Shown: positions 1 to 11,190, counted from the stretch's first letter. The stretch is DNA of 64,000 nucleotides from Streptomyces flaveolus (GCF_000716535.1 NZ_JNWV01000019.1:1-64000), one strand, 5' to 3'. Notes: generated from the letters alone by a model not told the origin. Translations and numbers: made by a program.

Positions 1-70
1 ACGGCCGGACGAACTCCCACTCGGCATCGGACAGTTCATGGCGACGTATCACCCGTCCATGATCCACCAC
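1..70 (-). mobile_element. IS5-like transposase, N-terminal fragment at window edge
   Basis: Reading leftwards from a GTG at 70 (or 67, or 52), the frame encodes a start like VVDHGRVIRRHELSDAEWE, and FVRP follows. The RRHEL-[ST]-D-A-x-W pattern is the usual N-terminus of IS5-family transposases in actinobacteria. The rest lies outside the window. Between the start and the exonuclease stop at 94-96 is an AT-richer stretch (71-92, TTCAAATGATC on the minus strand) that probably belongs to the terminal inverted repeat. The exonuclease stop codon overlaps a CTAG, a typical target of this group, so the element end is probably near 92-95. No Shine-Dalgarno is visible. Whether the element is intact cannot be seen. 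Confidence 0.6.
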
Positions 71-93
71 TCAAGATCATTTGAAGACACTGC

Positions 94-819
94 CTAGGCG
101 GGCTGGCCCTCGGTCAGCTCCCGCAGCGGCCACCGGCCGTCGACCACCGCGTCCGCCTCCCCCTTGCGCCGCAGGAACGCCTGGAAGTCCGCCGCCCACT
201 GCGCGTACCACTCGATCTGGCGGCGGTGCAGTTCCGCCGGGCCCAGGGACGCTATCTTCGGGTGGCGGTCGGCTATCGCGGACGCGAGCCGGGCCGCGGC
301 GAGGGCGTCGGCGGTGGCGTTGTGGGCCGCGTCGAGGACTATGCCGTACTCGGCGCAGACCGCCTCCAGGTTCCGTTTGCCGCGGCGGTAGCGGTCGACC
401 CAGCGGTCGATGGTGTACGGGTCGATGACCGGGGCGGGGTGGGTGCCGCCCAGCCGGTCGGTCAGGGACGGCAGACCGTGGCGCCGCAGTTCCGCCGAGA
501 GCAGGGTGAGGTCGAACGCCGCGTTGTAGGCGACGACCGGAACGCCCGTCTTCCAGTAGGACGCCAGGACGTCGGCGATGGCGTCGGCCACCTGGTCCGC
601 CGGACGGCCCTCGGCCGTCGCGCGTTCGTTGCTGATGCCGTGCACGGCGACCGCGTCGGCCGGGATCTCCACGCCCGGATCGGCCAGCCATTCCCGGCGC
701 CCCATGGGCTCACCGGCCTTGACCTCGATCACGGCGCCCGTGACGATGCGCGCCTCGCGCGGATCGGTCCCGGTCGTCTCCAGGTCGAAGCCGATCAGCA
801 GCTCCTGGTGCCAGCCCAT
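94..819 (-). CDS. 3'-5' exonuclease, DnaQ/RNase T superfamily
   Basis: Predicted DEDDh-type 3'-5' exonuclease of 241 residues, resembling the epsilon proofreading subunit of DNA polymerase III but encoded alone. ExoI motif: FDLETTG near residue 11, with the metal-binding Asp and Glu. ExoII: YNAAFDLTLL near the middle. ExoIII: HNATADALAAARLA, giving the catalytic His and last Asp. The start is taken at 819 because AAGGGGG lies just upstream and the protein then begins MGWHQELL; a longer frame to 885 adds a low-complexity leader. Likely substrate is single-stranded DNA or RNA ends in the cytoplasm. The 3' end abuts the IS fragment, and the stop codon overlaps CTAG, so the C-terminus could have been trimmed by the insertion. 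Confidence 0.88.
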   Translation of the reverse strand: MGWHQELLIGFDLETTGTDPREARIVTGAVIEVKAGEPMGRREWLADPGVEIPADAVAVHGISNERATAEGRPADQVADAIADVLASYWKTGVPVVAYNAAFDLTLLSAELRRHGLPSLTDRLGGTHPAPVIDPYTIDRWVDRYRRGKRNLEAVCAEYGIVLDAAHNATADALAAARLASAIADRHPKIASLGPAELHRRQIEWYAQWAADFQAFLRRKGEADAVVDGRWPLRELTEGQPA

Positions 820-955
820 GGGCGGCCCCCCTTCTTGGTGGTGCTTTCCCCCAGTGGCCTCCACCCTCGCACGCGGCACTGACAATCAGACGACAGCGTT
901 CCGCTTTCCGGCCCCGCACCGGCCCGTGCCCGGCCTCCCATCCGGCCCCGACCGT

Positions 956-2194
956 TCAGGACACCGGGCGCGAATCCGCCCAAGCCAGCTCGAATTCCTC
1001 GCGGTATGTGGGGAAGAGCCCGACTTCGCCCACATCATCCGACTTGACCAGTCGGCTGCCGTTGCGGAGCACCAGCACCGGCGACTCCATCCCCCGCGCC
1101 CCGCGCAGATAGGACTGCACCACGGCGACGCCGTCGGCGCCGTCGCCGTCCACCAGGTAGGCGGTGAAGCGGGGCGTCTCGTCGTACACCTGGATCTCGA
1201 ACGCGCCGGGGCCGCGCAGCCGGGACCGCACCCGGCGCATGTGCAGGATGTTCATCTCGACCGAGCGGCTCAGTTCGCCCCGCTTCATCCCGAGTTCGCG
1301 TTCTCGGCGCTTGACCGAGCTGGAGGCCGGGTTGAGGAAGAGCAGCCGTACCCGGCAGCCGCCCTCGGCGAGCCGGACCAGGCGCCGCCCGGAGAAGTTC
1401 TGCACCAGCAGGTTCAGGCCGATGCCGATGGCGTCGAGCCGTCGGGCGCCGCCGAAGATGTCCTCGGCCGGGAACTGGCGCAGCAGCCGCACCCGGTCGG
1501 CGTGGACGGCGACGACGTCGGCGTACCGGTCGCCGACCAGGTCCTCGACCGCGTCGACGGGGAGCCGGCGCGCCGAGGGGACGTCACCGCCCGCACCGAG
1601 CATCTCCAGCAGCCGGGCGGAGGCCCGCTCGGCCTGGCTGAGGACCGCCTCGGACAGGGCCCGGTTGCGGGAGACGACGTTGCGGGTGACCTCCAGCTCG
1701 TCCAGGGCGAGTTCGAGGTCCCGGCGCTCGTCGAAGTACGGTTCGAAGCACGGCCAGTGCTGGACCACCAGTTCGCGCAGCTGGGGCAGGGTGAGGAAGC
1801 TGAGCACGTTGTCGTCGGCCGGGTCGAGCAAGTAGCCCTTGCGGCGGCTGACTTCGCGGACGGCGACCGCGCGCTGCACCCACTCCTGCCCGGCCGGGCC
1901 GGCCGCGGCCACCACCCACTCGTCGCCGTGGACGGGTTCGTAGATGGGCCGCAGCACGGCCGCCACGACGGCGCGCAGCCGCTGTTCGACGAGGTTCAGC
2001 CAGATGTAGGCCCGGCCGGCCCGCTGGGCGCGGGTGCGCACCTCGCGCCAGGCGTCGGTGTCCCAGTCCAGCTCCGGACCGATGGAACCCGCGTCCATCG
2101 GCCGGGCCAGGGACACCGCGCCGGGCGGGACGTCTGTGGAGTTCCCCTCGTGACCCTCGTCACCAGGAGGCAGCTCCAGCCCTCCCGAGCCCAC
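956..2194 (-). CDS. SAV2148-family HEPN-domain protein
   Basis: Conserved Streptomyces protein of 412 residues matching the family named after S. avermitilis SAV2148, annotated as HEPN-domain containing. It is predicted soluble, with an alpha-helical N-terminal half rich in Arg, Glu and Leu, for example the RAYIWLNLVEQRLRA helix. The C-terminal half is a mixed fold containing RLLFLNPASSSVKRRERELG and VLRNGSRLVKSDDVGE. HEPN proteins are often nucleotide- or RNA-binding and some are RNases. The canonical Rx4-6H catalytic motif was not identified here, so ribonuclease activity is not claimed. GTG at 2194 is preferred over the ATG at 2236 because GGAAGG precedes it and the protein then begins VGSGGLELPPGDEG. 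It is transcribed alone, between an exonuclease and the amine oxidase pair. Confidence 0.75.
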   Translation of the reverse strand: MGSGGLELPPGDEGHEGNSTDVPPGAVSLARPMDAGSIGPELDWDTDAWREVRTRAQRAGRAYIWLNLVEQRLRAVVAAVLRPIYEPVHGDEWVVAAAGPAGQEWVQRAVAVREVSRRKGYLLDPADDNVLSFLTLPQLRELVVQHWPCFEPYFDERRDLELALDELEVTRNVVSRNRALSEAVLSQAERASARLLEMLGAGGDVPSARRLPVDAVEDLVGDRYADVVAVHADRVRLLRQFPAEDIFGGARRLDAIGIGLNLLVQNFSGRRLVRLAEGGCRVRLLFLNPASSSVKRRERELGMKRGELSRSVEMNILHMRRVRSRLRGPGAFEIQVYDETPRFTAYLVDGDGADGVAVVQSYLRGARGMESPVLVLRNGSRLVKSDDVGEVGLFPTYREEFELAWADSRPVS

Positions 2195-2310
2195 CCGTGC
2201 ACCGCCTTCCGCTCCCCCGGGCCTTTCCCGTCTCAACGATCAAGGAAGGGTACTCCGCGAGCGGTCGGCGGTGCAGCCGGATGGACAGGTCGGTTTCCGG
2301 ACCGCTGTGC

Positions 2311-3657
2311 TCAACTACGCCATTCCCAGTGTCCGTTCTCCCATGCCAACTCCTTCGGAGTGAGCGGATTCATAGCCGTGACGTCCCGCGGGGCGATGGA
2401 GAAGCCCTGCCAGTGCACGGGCATGGGCTGCTGGTCCTCGTCCCGGGCGATGTGGTGGAAACCGACGTTCACCCAGACCACGGGGTGGGTGAGGGCCTGG
2501 CCGCTCACCCACTTGTCCACGGACTTCGCGTGGCCGGCCGCGCACGTCGGGTTGTTGCTGGCGAACAGCTCGCACTTGTCGTACTCGGTGACGTACATGT
2601 CGTGCTTGGTGAAGCTGCGGCCCGGGTACTTGGTGGTGGGCCCGGGGACCAGCTCGTAGGAACGGGCGTGCCCGTCCTTGTTCTTGCCGGTGGCGCTGAC
2701 CACCCGCCACCAGCGGTAGGTCTTGTAGTCGCCCCCCAGTTCCTTGCCGACCTTGGTGCGGGTGGTCCTGGCGGTCGGGCCCTCCCGCCCGGCGGGGGCG
2801 CTGACGGTGGAGTCGTACTGCTCGACCTTCGTCTTCGACGAGCCGTCGAGGCCGAAGTCGAGCCGCCAGAAGACGTTGTGGCTGTGGCTGGTGGCGTAGT
2901 CCCGGGCGCCCTTGCCGATGGGCCAGCCGCGTCCGTCCTGGGCGTTGTAGTCCTCGAAGGAGAGGCTGCCGGTCGCGCCGACGTTCATGTTGATCGTGCC
3001 GTCGTCCTGGAAGCGCCACTCGGTGATGTACTCGTACCAGCCGACCTGGTTGACCGTGTAGACCAGCAGGTCCTTGCCCTGCTGCTGGTAGGTCTTGCCC
3101 GACTGGAAGATGTCGTGCATGCGGTAGGCGTGGCCACGCGAACGGGTGGTCGTGCACAGGCCCTTGACATTCGGGTGGCGCGGGTCGCCGTCCGGGACCT
3201 TGACGGTCTTGATGGTGCCGCCGGGGCACTCGCCCGGCGACAGCTCCATCAGCTCCTGGGCGAAGTCCTGGCCCGTCAGGTCGTAGTACTCGTGCTTCCC
3301 GTCGTCGTACGGGACGTGGATCTGGCCGAGTCTGGCGCTGTTGAGGACCTTGATCGGCTTGGCCTCGCCCTTGGGCTGGTAGGAGACGTTCTCCAGGACG
3401 AGGCCGGCCTTGCTGTCGTAGCGCCAGCACATCCGCCAGGTCGTGCCGGTGGTCAGCTTCTGTTCGATCGTGTAGGCGGCGCTGCAGCCGGCCGCCGCCG
3501 CGGCCGGGGCGGTCTGCGGCCGGGCGGCGGCCGGACCGGCGAGCGTCGTCGCGCCGGCGGCCAGCGCGGCCAGGGACACTCCGAGGGCCGCGGTCTTGCG
3601 GGCGGTGCGGCCGAGGGCGCGCGGCCGGACTGCGCCGGACAGGTGCTTTTCGGGCAT
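2311..3657 (-). CDS. Secreted copper amine oxidase-like catalytic domain
   Basis: Protein of 448 residues with a signal peptide (basic RKTAALG, then an Ala/Leu core to about residue 46). It corresponds to the C-terminal beta-sandwich domain of copper amine oxidases, which oxidise primary amines to aldehydes with release of ammonia and H2O2. Visible hallmarks are VGWYEYITEW at about 205-214, where Y208 aligns with the topaquinone precursor Tyr; HSH at 258-260, the first two copper ligands; and HHIARDED at 401-408, the third ligand region. HVPYDDG followed by GQDF near 131 may hold the catalytic base. The usual Asn before the topaquinone Tyr is Trp207, so cofactor formation is uncertain. The family is usually 600-750 residues with N-terminal N2/N3 domains. 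These are missing here but are encoded by the gene 54 bp upstream. Confidence 0.8.
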   Translation of the reverse strand: MPEKHLSGAVRPRALGRTARKTAALGVSLAALAAGATTLAGPAAARPQTAPAAAAAGCSAAYTIEQKLTTGTTWRMCWRYDSKAGLVLENVSYQPKGEAKPIKVLNSARLGQIHVPYDDGKHEYYDLTGQDFAQELMELSPGECPGGTIKTVKVPDGDPRHPNVKGLCTTTRSRGHAYRMHDIFQSGKTYQQQGKDLLVYTVNQVGWYEYITEWRFQDDGTINMNVGATGSLSFEDYNAQDGRGWPIGKGARDYATSHSHNVFWRLDFGLDGSSKTKVEQYDSTVSAPAGREGPTARTTRTKVGKELGGDYKTYRWWRVVSATGKNKDGHARSYELVPGPTTKYPGRSFTKHDMYVTEYDKCELFASNNPTCAAGHAKSVDKWVSGQALTHPVVWVNVGFHHIARDEDQQPMPVHWQGFSIAPRDVTAMNPLTPKELAWENGHWEWRS

Positions 3658-3711
3658 GAAGAGGTGACTCCCTTACCGGAGGTACGGGTGTGAAGGTCGG
3701 GCGGCGGCCGG

Positions 3712-4542
3712 TCAGCCGCGGTCGAGGGCGGCGGCCTTGCGGGCGCTCAGGTCGATCACGAGGTCCCTGGTGTCGATCCACGGCCCGTTGCGGACCTTGG
3801 AGAACAGCCGCACGCACCGGTGGACGCCGCACTTGTCGAGCACCGCCGGCTGGGCGCCCGGCGAGGCCTCGTAGATCCCGCCGCTCAGCTCCAGCTGGTC
3901 CGGCGAGGTGAGCGCCTTGCCGGTGGCGTCCTTGTAGTCCGCCTTGAGTCCCGCGCCCAGCGGGTCCGCGATCAGGATGCGGGCCGCCTCGGCGTTCTCG
4001 GCGCGGCTGGGCGGCGGCTGGACGCCGCGCTGGGTGCCGGTCCGCTCGACCTTCCCGGTCCGCAGGTTGACGGTCCTGGTGACGAGTGTGTCGTTCCCGT
4101 AGTCGTAGAAGGTCACGTCCGCGCGCCGTGGCGCGTTCGGGTCGTCCGCCTCGGCGGCCTCCGGCTCGGCGAGGTCGACGCTCAGCCGCTGGGGTCCGCG
4201 GTCGCCGTCGACGTCCCGGGCCGTGGCCGAAAGCCGTCCCGCAGCGGCGATCTTCTCGACCCGCCGCAACTCGTCGTCGGTGAGCGGGTCACGGCCCGTG
4301 CCCTGCTTCTCCTCGGCGGGTGCCTGCTCCACGACCCCGGGCGGCGCGGCGTCCGGGCCCTGCCCGGCCTGCCCGGCCTGCCCGGCCTGCCCCGCGGCCC
4401 GCGTGCCGCCGCCGGCCCCTCCGGATTCGTCCGCTCCCGCCGTGCCCGGCAAGGTGACCGCGACCATCGCGGCGGTCCCCGCCGCCGCGAGGGCCGCACC
4501 GGTCAGTACTTTGCCCAGATGGCGGTGGACTGTCTCACGCAC
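3712..4542 (-). CDS. Secreted protein resembling amine oxidase N2/N3 domains
   Basis: Protein of 276 residues with an N-terminal signal (LTGAALAAAGTAAMVAVTL) followed by a Gly/Gln low-complexity linker containing repeated AGQ triplets. The folded part starts near residue 85 with LTDDELRRVEKIAAA. It continues with RADVTFYDYGNDTLVTRTV, NLRTGKVERT and GVQPPPSRAENAEAARILIADP. This order, a strand pair that then leads to an xGVQPP motif and a D/E-rich helix with xADP, is what the N2/N3 domains of copper amine oxidases look like. It precedes the catalytic-domain gene on the same strand by 54 bp, so the two are probably one operon producing a two-chain enzyme. The assignment rests on pattern recognition only. 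The alternative is an unrelated Streptomyces secreted protein. Confidence 0.6.
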   Translation of the reverse strand: MRETVHRHLGKVLTGAALAAAGTAAMVAVTLPGTAGADESGGAGGGTRAAGQAGQAGQAGQGPDAAPPGVVEQAPAEEKQGTGRDPLTDDELRRVEKIAAAGRLSATARDVDGDRGPQRLSVDLAEPEAAEADDPNAPRRADVTFYDYGNDTLVTRTVNLRTGKVERTGTQRGVQPPPSRAENAEAARILIADPLGAGLKADYKDATGKALTSPDQLELSGGIYEASPGAQPAVLDKCGVHRCVRLFSKVRNGPWIDTRDLVIDLSARKAAALDRG

Positions 4543-4740
4543 ATTCTCCCCCTACTCCCCCTGATCCCCGGGAGTACGTATCTGCCCCGCTGGTTCGGCG
4601 CACGGCGGGTACCAGAACCGCCGTGCGCACTGGTCACCGGATAAGAGGGCGCGTGAGCCACGGGAGGTTGCCTCACTTTCGGACGAGACTCGGGGGCAAG
4701 GCGGCCCCCGGCGGACGGCACACCTGGGAGAGTCGTATCC

Positions 4741-6852
<2,112 letters not shown>

Positions 6853-7599
6853 GAAGAGGCGTGCGGCCCGCGCGCGTGCGGGGGGTCGCTCCGTAGGCGC
6901 GCGGAGGAGGAACCGTGCCGTACGCGCGCGTGGGAGGAACGTCTCGTACGCGCGCGTGGCGGGTGCGCGGACGCGGCGCGCGCGGGGAGCGGCGTTTGGA
7001 GTGGGCGGCCGGCGAGGGCGAGCGCGAGGGGCTGCCCGTCGGCCAGGGAACCGGTACGGGCCGCGCGGGGGGGGCGGGGCGGGACGTCAGGGCCGTACCC
7101 CAGGCGAGCGCCGCCGCGGTGCTCGCCACGGAGAGGGTTGGCGCGGCGACTGGTGACGGCCGGCGTGAGGGCTTGGCCGCTGCGCCCTCGGCGGCTCCCA
7201 GGAGGGTGCCGGCCGCCCCGTGAGCGCGGCGGCAAGCGAGAGCGGAGCAGCGCCGTCCGCCGGCCGTGCCGGTCCACCAGCCGCTTGCCGGGGGCGCACC
7301 CGGCCACCTGGCCGAGCGGGAGCATGCCGGCGGTCGGGCCGGCCGTGCCGAGGGAACGGCTCGTGCCGGCGACAGGCAGCACACTGCCGAAACGGACGGT
7401 CGCCGTCGGCGGCCGGCCCAGGTGGGACGGGCACGGCGGCGGCAGCGGTCCCGGCAGGCCGAGCACCCGGCGGCAGGTGTCCCATGGGCGCCGCCGCTCC
7501 CGCTTCCGGTCGCTCCCACCGCTCGGTGCCAGACACGCGTGCGTGATCCGGGCAGAGGTCGATGACACGAAAGACGGCGAGCGGGGTACGTAGGTTCCC
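6853..7599 (+). other. 747-bp glgX-treY gap with no convincing gene
   Basis: Frames here are open only because of extreme GC content, and none has a plausible start, domain or codon pattern. A 27-bp unit occurs twice in tandem at 6907-6959 (GAGGAAC, a few variable bases, then CGTACGCGCGCGTGG). The final part holds the treY leader. I see no RNA gene or clear promoter. Confidence 0.5.
6907..6959. repeat. 27-bp tandem repeat, two copies
   Basis: Copies start at 6907 and 6934. Both begin GAGGAAC and end CGTACGCGCGCGTGG, and they differ by a few bases in between. The alternating purine-pyrimidine core (CGCGCGCG) could favour Z-DNA. Confidence 0.6.
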
Positions 7600-9969
7600 A
7601 TGACTTCTGCGCGACCCGGACCGGGGGTGCCCACGGCCACCTACCGGCTGCAGCTCCAGCCCGCGTTCCCGTTCGCCGCCGCCGAAGCGGCCGTACCGTA
7701 CCTGGCGTCGCTCGGCGTCTCGCACCTGCATCTGTCCCCCGTCCTGGAGGCCGTCCCGGGCTCCGCGCACGGTTACGACGTCGTGGACCCCACGCGCGTG
7801 CGCGCGGAGCTGGGCGGCGAGGAGGGGTTGCGCGCGCTGGCGCGCACGGCGCACGAGCACGGCCTCGGCCTGGTGGTGGACATCGTGCCGAACCACATGG
7901 CGCTGGCCCCCCGGCACAACCCGGCCCTGTGGGAGGTGCTGCGCGATGGGCCCGGCTCGCCGTACGCGCGCTGGTTCGACATCGACTGGGAGGCGCAGGG
8001 CGGCCGGGTGCTGCTGCCGGTGCTCGGCGGCCCGGTCGGCTCGGAGCTGGCACACCTCGTGGTCGACGGTGAGGTGCTGCGCTACCACGACCACGCCTTC
8101 CCGCTCCGCCCCGGCACCGAGCACCTGCCGCTGTCCGAGCTGCTGGACGCCCAGTGGTACCGCCCGGTGTGGTGGCGGCTGGCCCGAACCGAGCTGAACT
8201 ACCGGCGGTTCTTCAGCATCTCGGAGCTGATCGGGGTGCGGGTGGAGGATCCGGAGGTCTTCGACGCCACCCACGGCACGATCCTGCGGCTGCTGGCGGA
8301 GGGCCTGTTCGACGGGTTGCGGATCGACCATCCCGACGGGCTCGCCGACCCCGACGGCTATCTCGCGCGGCTGCACGAGGCGACCGGCGGGCGCTGGACG
8401 GTCGTGGAGAAGATCCTGGCCGACGGCGAGCACCTGCCGGCCTCCTGGCCCGTCGCGGGCACCACGGGCTACGACGCCCTGCGGCACGTCGACGGCCTGT
8501 TCACGGACCGCACGGGGGCGTACGAACTGCTCGGCCGCTACCGGGCCTTCGCGGCGCCGCAGACGGACCGGGGCGGGAACTGGGAGGCCACGGTCCGGCG
8601 GGCCGCGTACAAGGTGCTCACGCACGAGCTGGCCACCGAGACGGACCGGCTCACCCGGGTGGCGGCCCGGCTGTGCGCCGCCTCGCCCGACCTCTCGCTG
8701 CGCGACCGCGCGCCCTGGGCGCTGCGCACGGCCGTGGAGGAGCTGCTGGTCCGGATGCGGGTCTACCGGCCGTACGCCTCCGGTGACGCGTCCGCCGTGA
8801 TCACCGAGGGGGCCGCCGAGGAGGCCCGGCTGGCCTTCGTGGTGCCGGAGGAGGCCGAGGCCGTCGGCGTCGTGCGCCGGCTGCTGGTCGAGCCGCCCGG
8901 TGACCCGTCGGCGCCTGACCACGCCGACCGGGTGGAGTTCCGCACCCGGTTCGCGCAGACCGCGTCGGCGTTGCGCGCCAAGTCGGTGGAGGACACGGCG
9001 TTCTACCGCTACGTGCCGCTGCTGTCGGCCATCGAGGTGGGCGGCGATCCGGGCAGCCCGGGGGTGTCCGCGGAGGAGTTCCACGCGTACTGCGCGCGCG
9101 TGCAGCGCGATTGGCCGCTCACCGGCACGGTCGTCTCCACGCACGACACCAAGCGGAGCGCGGACGTGCGCGCCGCGCTGGCGGTGCTCACCGAGTGCCC
9201 GGCCCGCTGGGCGGAACTGCTCGCCGAGGTGACCCTGCCCGAGGAGGGCGTGCCGGACGGACAGCTGGCCTGGGCTGCCTGGCAGACGGTGTTCGGGCTG
9301 GGTCCGGCGGAGGAGGAACGGGTCCAGCAGGCGCTGTTGAAGCATGTGCGCGAGGCGGGCATGTACACCAGCTGGACGGAGCAGGAACCGCCGTACGAGG
9401 AGGCGGTGGCGTCCTTCGTCGCGGCCGGGCCGTGCGGGCCGCCCGGCGAGCGCGTGGCGGCGTTCCGGAAGGCACTGGAGCCGTACGTGCGGGCCAATGT
9501 CCTCGGCACCGCGCTGGTCCATCTGACGATGCCGGGGGTGCCGGACGTGTACCAGGGCACGGAGGGCGAGTACCGGGCCCTGGTGGACCCGGACAACCGG
9601 CGGCCGGTGGCGTTCCCGCCGGAGGCGCCCGGCGAGAAGGAGGCGCTGACGGCGGCGGCGCTGCGGCTGCGCGCCCGGCGCCCGGAGGCCTTCGGCGCGG
9701 ACGCGTCGTACGAACCGCTGACGGCCGAGGGCCAGGCGGCCGACCACTGCCTGGCGTTCGCCCGCTCCGGGTCGGTGGTCACGGCGGTGACCCGGCTCTC
9801 CCTGCGGCTCGCGGAGGCGGGCGGCTGGCGGGACACCCGTCTCCCGCTCCCGCCGGGCCGCTGGACGGACGTCCTCACCCCGGGCCGGGAGTTCACCGGC
9901 CAGGTGTCCGTGGCGGACCTCCTGGACCGGCTGCCGGTGGCACTGCTGGAACGGGTGGCGGAGGACTGA
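7600..9969 (+). CDS. treY: Malto-oligosyltrehalose synthase TreY
   Basis: GH13 enzyme of 789 residues that isomerises the reducing-end alpha-1,4 bond of maltooligosaccharides to the alpha,alpha-1,1 bond of trehalose. N-terminal TYRLQLQPAFPF and SHLHLSPVLEAVPGS are diagnostic of TreY. Catalytic residues visible are Asp243 in GLRIDHPDGLADP, Glu270 in TVVEKIL and Asp516 in VSTHDTKRS. The motif VDIVPNHMA carries the conserved barrel His. Length fits the family (700-800). The ATG at 7600 has only a weak ribosome site (TAGGTT). It works between GlgX and TreZ, which hydrolyses the resulting maltooligosyltrehalose. Here treZ is not adjacent but about 5.8 kb downstream on the same strand. Confidence 0.96.
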   Translation: MTSARPGPGVPTATYRLQLQPAFPFAAAEAAVPYLASLGVSHLHLSPVLEAVPGSAHGYDVVDPTRVRAELGGEEGLRALARTAHEHGLGLVVDIVPNHMALAPRHNPALWEVLRDGPGSPYARWFDIDWEAQGGRVLLPVLGGPVGSELAHLVVDGEVLRYHDHAFPLRPGTEHLPLSELLDAQWYRPVWWRLARTELNYRRFFSISELIGVRVEDPEVFDATHGTILRLLAEGLFDGLRIDHPDGLADPDGYLARLHEATGGRWTVVEKILADGEHLPASWPVAGTTGYDALRHVDGLFTDRTGAYELLGRYRAFAAPQTDRGGNWEATVRRAAYKVLTHELATETDRLTRVAARLCAASPDLSLRDRAPWALRTAVEELLVRMRVYRPYASGDASAVITEGAAEEARLAFVVPEEAEAVGVVRRLLVEPPGDPSAPDHADRVEFRTRFAQTASALRAKSVEDTAFYRYVPLLSAIEVGGDPGSPGVSAEEFHAYCARVQRDWPLTGTVVSTHDTKRSADVRAALAVLTECPARWAELLAEVTLPEEGVPDGQLAWAAWQTVFGLGPAEEERVQQALLKHVREAGMYTSWTEQEPPYEEAVASFVAAGPCGPPGERVAAFRKALEPYVRANVLGTALVHLTMPGVPDVYQGTEGEYRALVDPDNRRPVAFPPEAPGEKEALTAAALRLRARRPEAFGADASYEPLTAEGQAADHCLAFARSGSVVTAVTRLSLRLAEAGGWRDTRLPLPPGRWTDVLTPGREFTGQVSVADLLDRLPVALLERVAED

Positions 9970-10102
9970 GGGCGCCGGGGCGGGGGGGGACCAGCGGGCG
10001 GTGGGACGAAGGGCCTCTCGGCGGGCGGCTGTTCGTCCGCCGTACGGCCGCTCGGCAGGCGGTCGTACGGCACGCGGTTGCCCAGCCGGCGGCCGCGCGG
10101 CA

Positions 10103-10147
10103 CCCGGCACACAGCTTCCCGGCACACAGCTTCCCGGCACTCAGCTG
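10103..10147. repeat. 15-bp tandem repeat, three copies
   Basis: Units CCCGGCACACAGCTT at 10103 and 10118, and a diverged third copy at 10133, lie between the treY stop and the convergent LysR gene stop. Function unknown; it may be a relic of slippage. Confidence 0.7.
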
Positions 10148-10163
10148 TGCGGCACGCACGTCG

Positions 10164-11090
10164 TCACGCCGCGGGCGGCTCGCAGTTCTCGTGCGGGCCG
10201 TCGGGGCTCAGGGGTGGCCAGGCCGCGCTCAGCAGCTCCACGAAGGCCGCGGCGGCGCCCGTGGGCGGCACGCGCGCGTAGACGGTCAGGGAGCGTTTCC
10301 AGGGCGGGTCGGGGGTGAGGACCACGCAGTCCTCCCCGACGGCGCCCCGCACGATGTGGGCGGGCGCGGCGCACACCCCGACGCCTGCGGCGGCCATGCG
10401 GACGGCCGTCGAGGTGTGCTCGGTCCATACGGCGGTCCGGGGCCGGAACCCGGCGTTCCCGCAGGCCCAGTCGAGGAAGCGTTCGCCGCGCACGACGGGT
10501 TCCATGGCGCAGCGGACCCAGGCGTGGTCGGCGAGTTCCGGGAGCGTGACCGTCGTACGCCCCGCGAGCCGGTCGTCGAACGGCACGACGAGGACGACCT
10601 CCTCCTCGCCGACGGGCACGACGGTGCCCGGCCGCCCGGCCGGCTCGGGGCCGACGGCGAGGTCGGCGGTGCCGCGCTGCACCGCCTCCTCCAGGGCCTC
10701 GGCGGTGGCGTACTCGTGCAGGCGGAGCAGGACCCGGGGGTGAGCCGCGCGCCAGCGGGCGAAGACGTCGGGCAGGGTGCCGACCGCGATGGAGTGCAGC
10801 GCCGCGACATGCAGCTCGCCGCCCTCGGCGCCGGCGGTGGCCCGGGCCGCGCGGCGGGCCTGGGCCGCGCTGCGGACGGCGAGTTCCGCGTGCGGCAGGA
10901 AGGCGCGGCCCATCGGGGTGAGGCACACGCCCCGGGGCAGGCGCTCCAGCAGGGCGCCGCCTACCGACTTCTCCAGTGCCTTGATCTGGTGCGAGAGCGC
11001 GGACTGGGTGACGTGCAGGGCGTCCGCCGCGCGCGTGAACGACGCCTCCTGCACGACCGTCACGAAGTACTCCATCTGGCGCAGGCTCAC
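10164..11090 (-). CDS. LysR-family transcriptional regulator
   Basis: Protein of 308 residues. The N-terminal winged helix-turn-helix reads VSLRQMEYFVTVVQEASF, then TRAADALHVTQSALSHQIKAL, the typical LysR recognition helix. The C-terminal effector-binding domain runs from about residue 90 (GELHVAALHSIAVGTLP) to the end. GTG 11090 is chosen because GGAGGGG lies just upstream and homologues start a few residues before LRQMEYF; the longer frame to 11246 has no family resemblance. It is divergent from the flavoprotein gene at 11191, the usual arrangement for a LysR protein controlling its neighbour and itself. The ligand cannot be inferred. Confidence 0.93.
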   Translation of the reverse strand: MSLRQMEYFVTVVQEASFTRAADALHVTQSALSHQIKALEKSVGGALLERLPRGVCLTPMGRAFLPHAELAVRSAAQARRAARATAGAEGGELHVAALHSIAVGTLPDVFARWRAAHPRVLLRLHEYATAEALEEAVQRGTADLAVGPEPAGRPGTVVPVGEEEVVLVVPFDDRLAGRTTVTLPELADHAWVRCAMEPVVRGERFLDWACGNAGFRPRTAVWTEHTSTAVRMAAAGVGVCAAPAHIVRGAVGEDCVVLTPDPPWKRSLTVYARVPPTGAAAAFVELLSAAWPPLSPDGPHENCEPPAA

Positions 11091-11147
11091 GTCCCCGAAC
11101 CCCTCCCCGTCCTCCCATGAAGACTGTGCATGGAGCCCACAAGAACA

Positions 11148-11167
11148 TTGCCTTGGACTCATGGCAA
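11148..11167. promoter_or_regulatory. Candidate LysR operator (T-N11-A dyad)
   Basis: TTGCC at 11148-11152 and GGCAA at 11163-11167 form a perfect 5-bp dyad. T11149 and A11161 satisfy the LysR T-N11-A rule. The site lies between the divergent LysR and flavoprotein starts, just upstream of the latter. Assignment is by position and motif only. Confidence 0.5.
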
Positions 11168-11190
11168 GGGGCGGACGGAGGGTGGATGCC

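Noticed and set aside
7087..10140. 1017-residue minus-strand frame antisense to treY
   Set aside because: Arg/Gly/Pro-rich shadow of a high-GC gene, with no domain or start signal; treY on the other strand is unambiguous.
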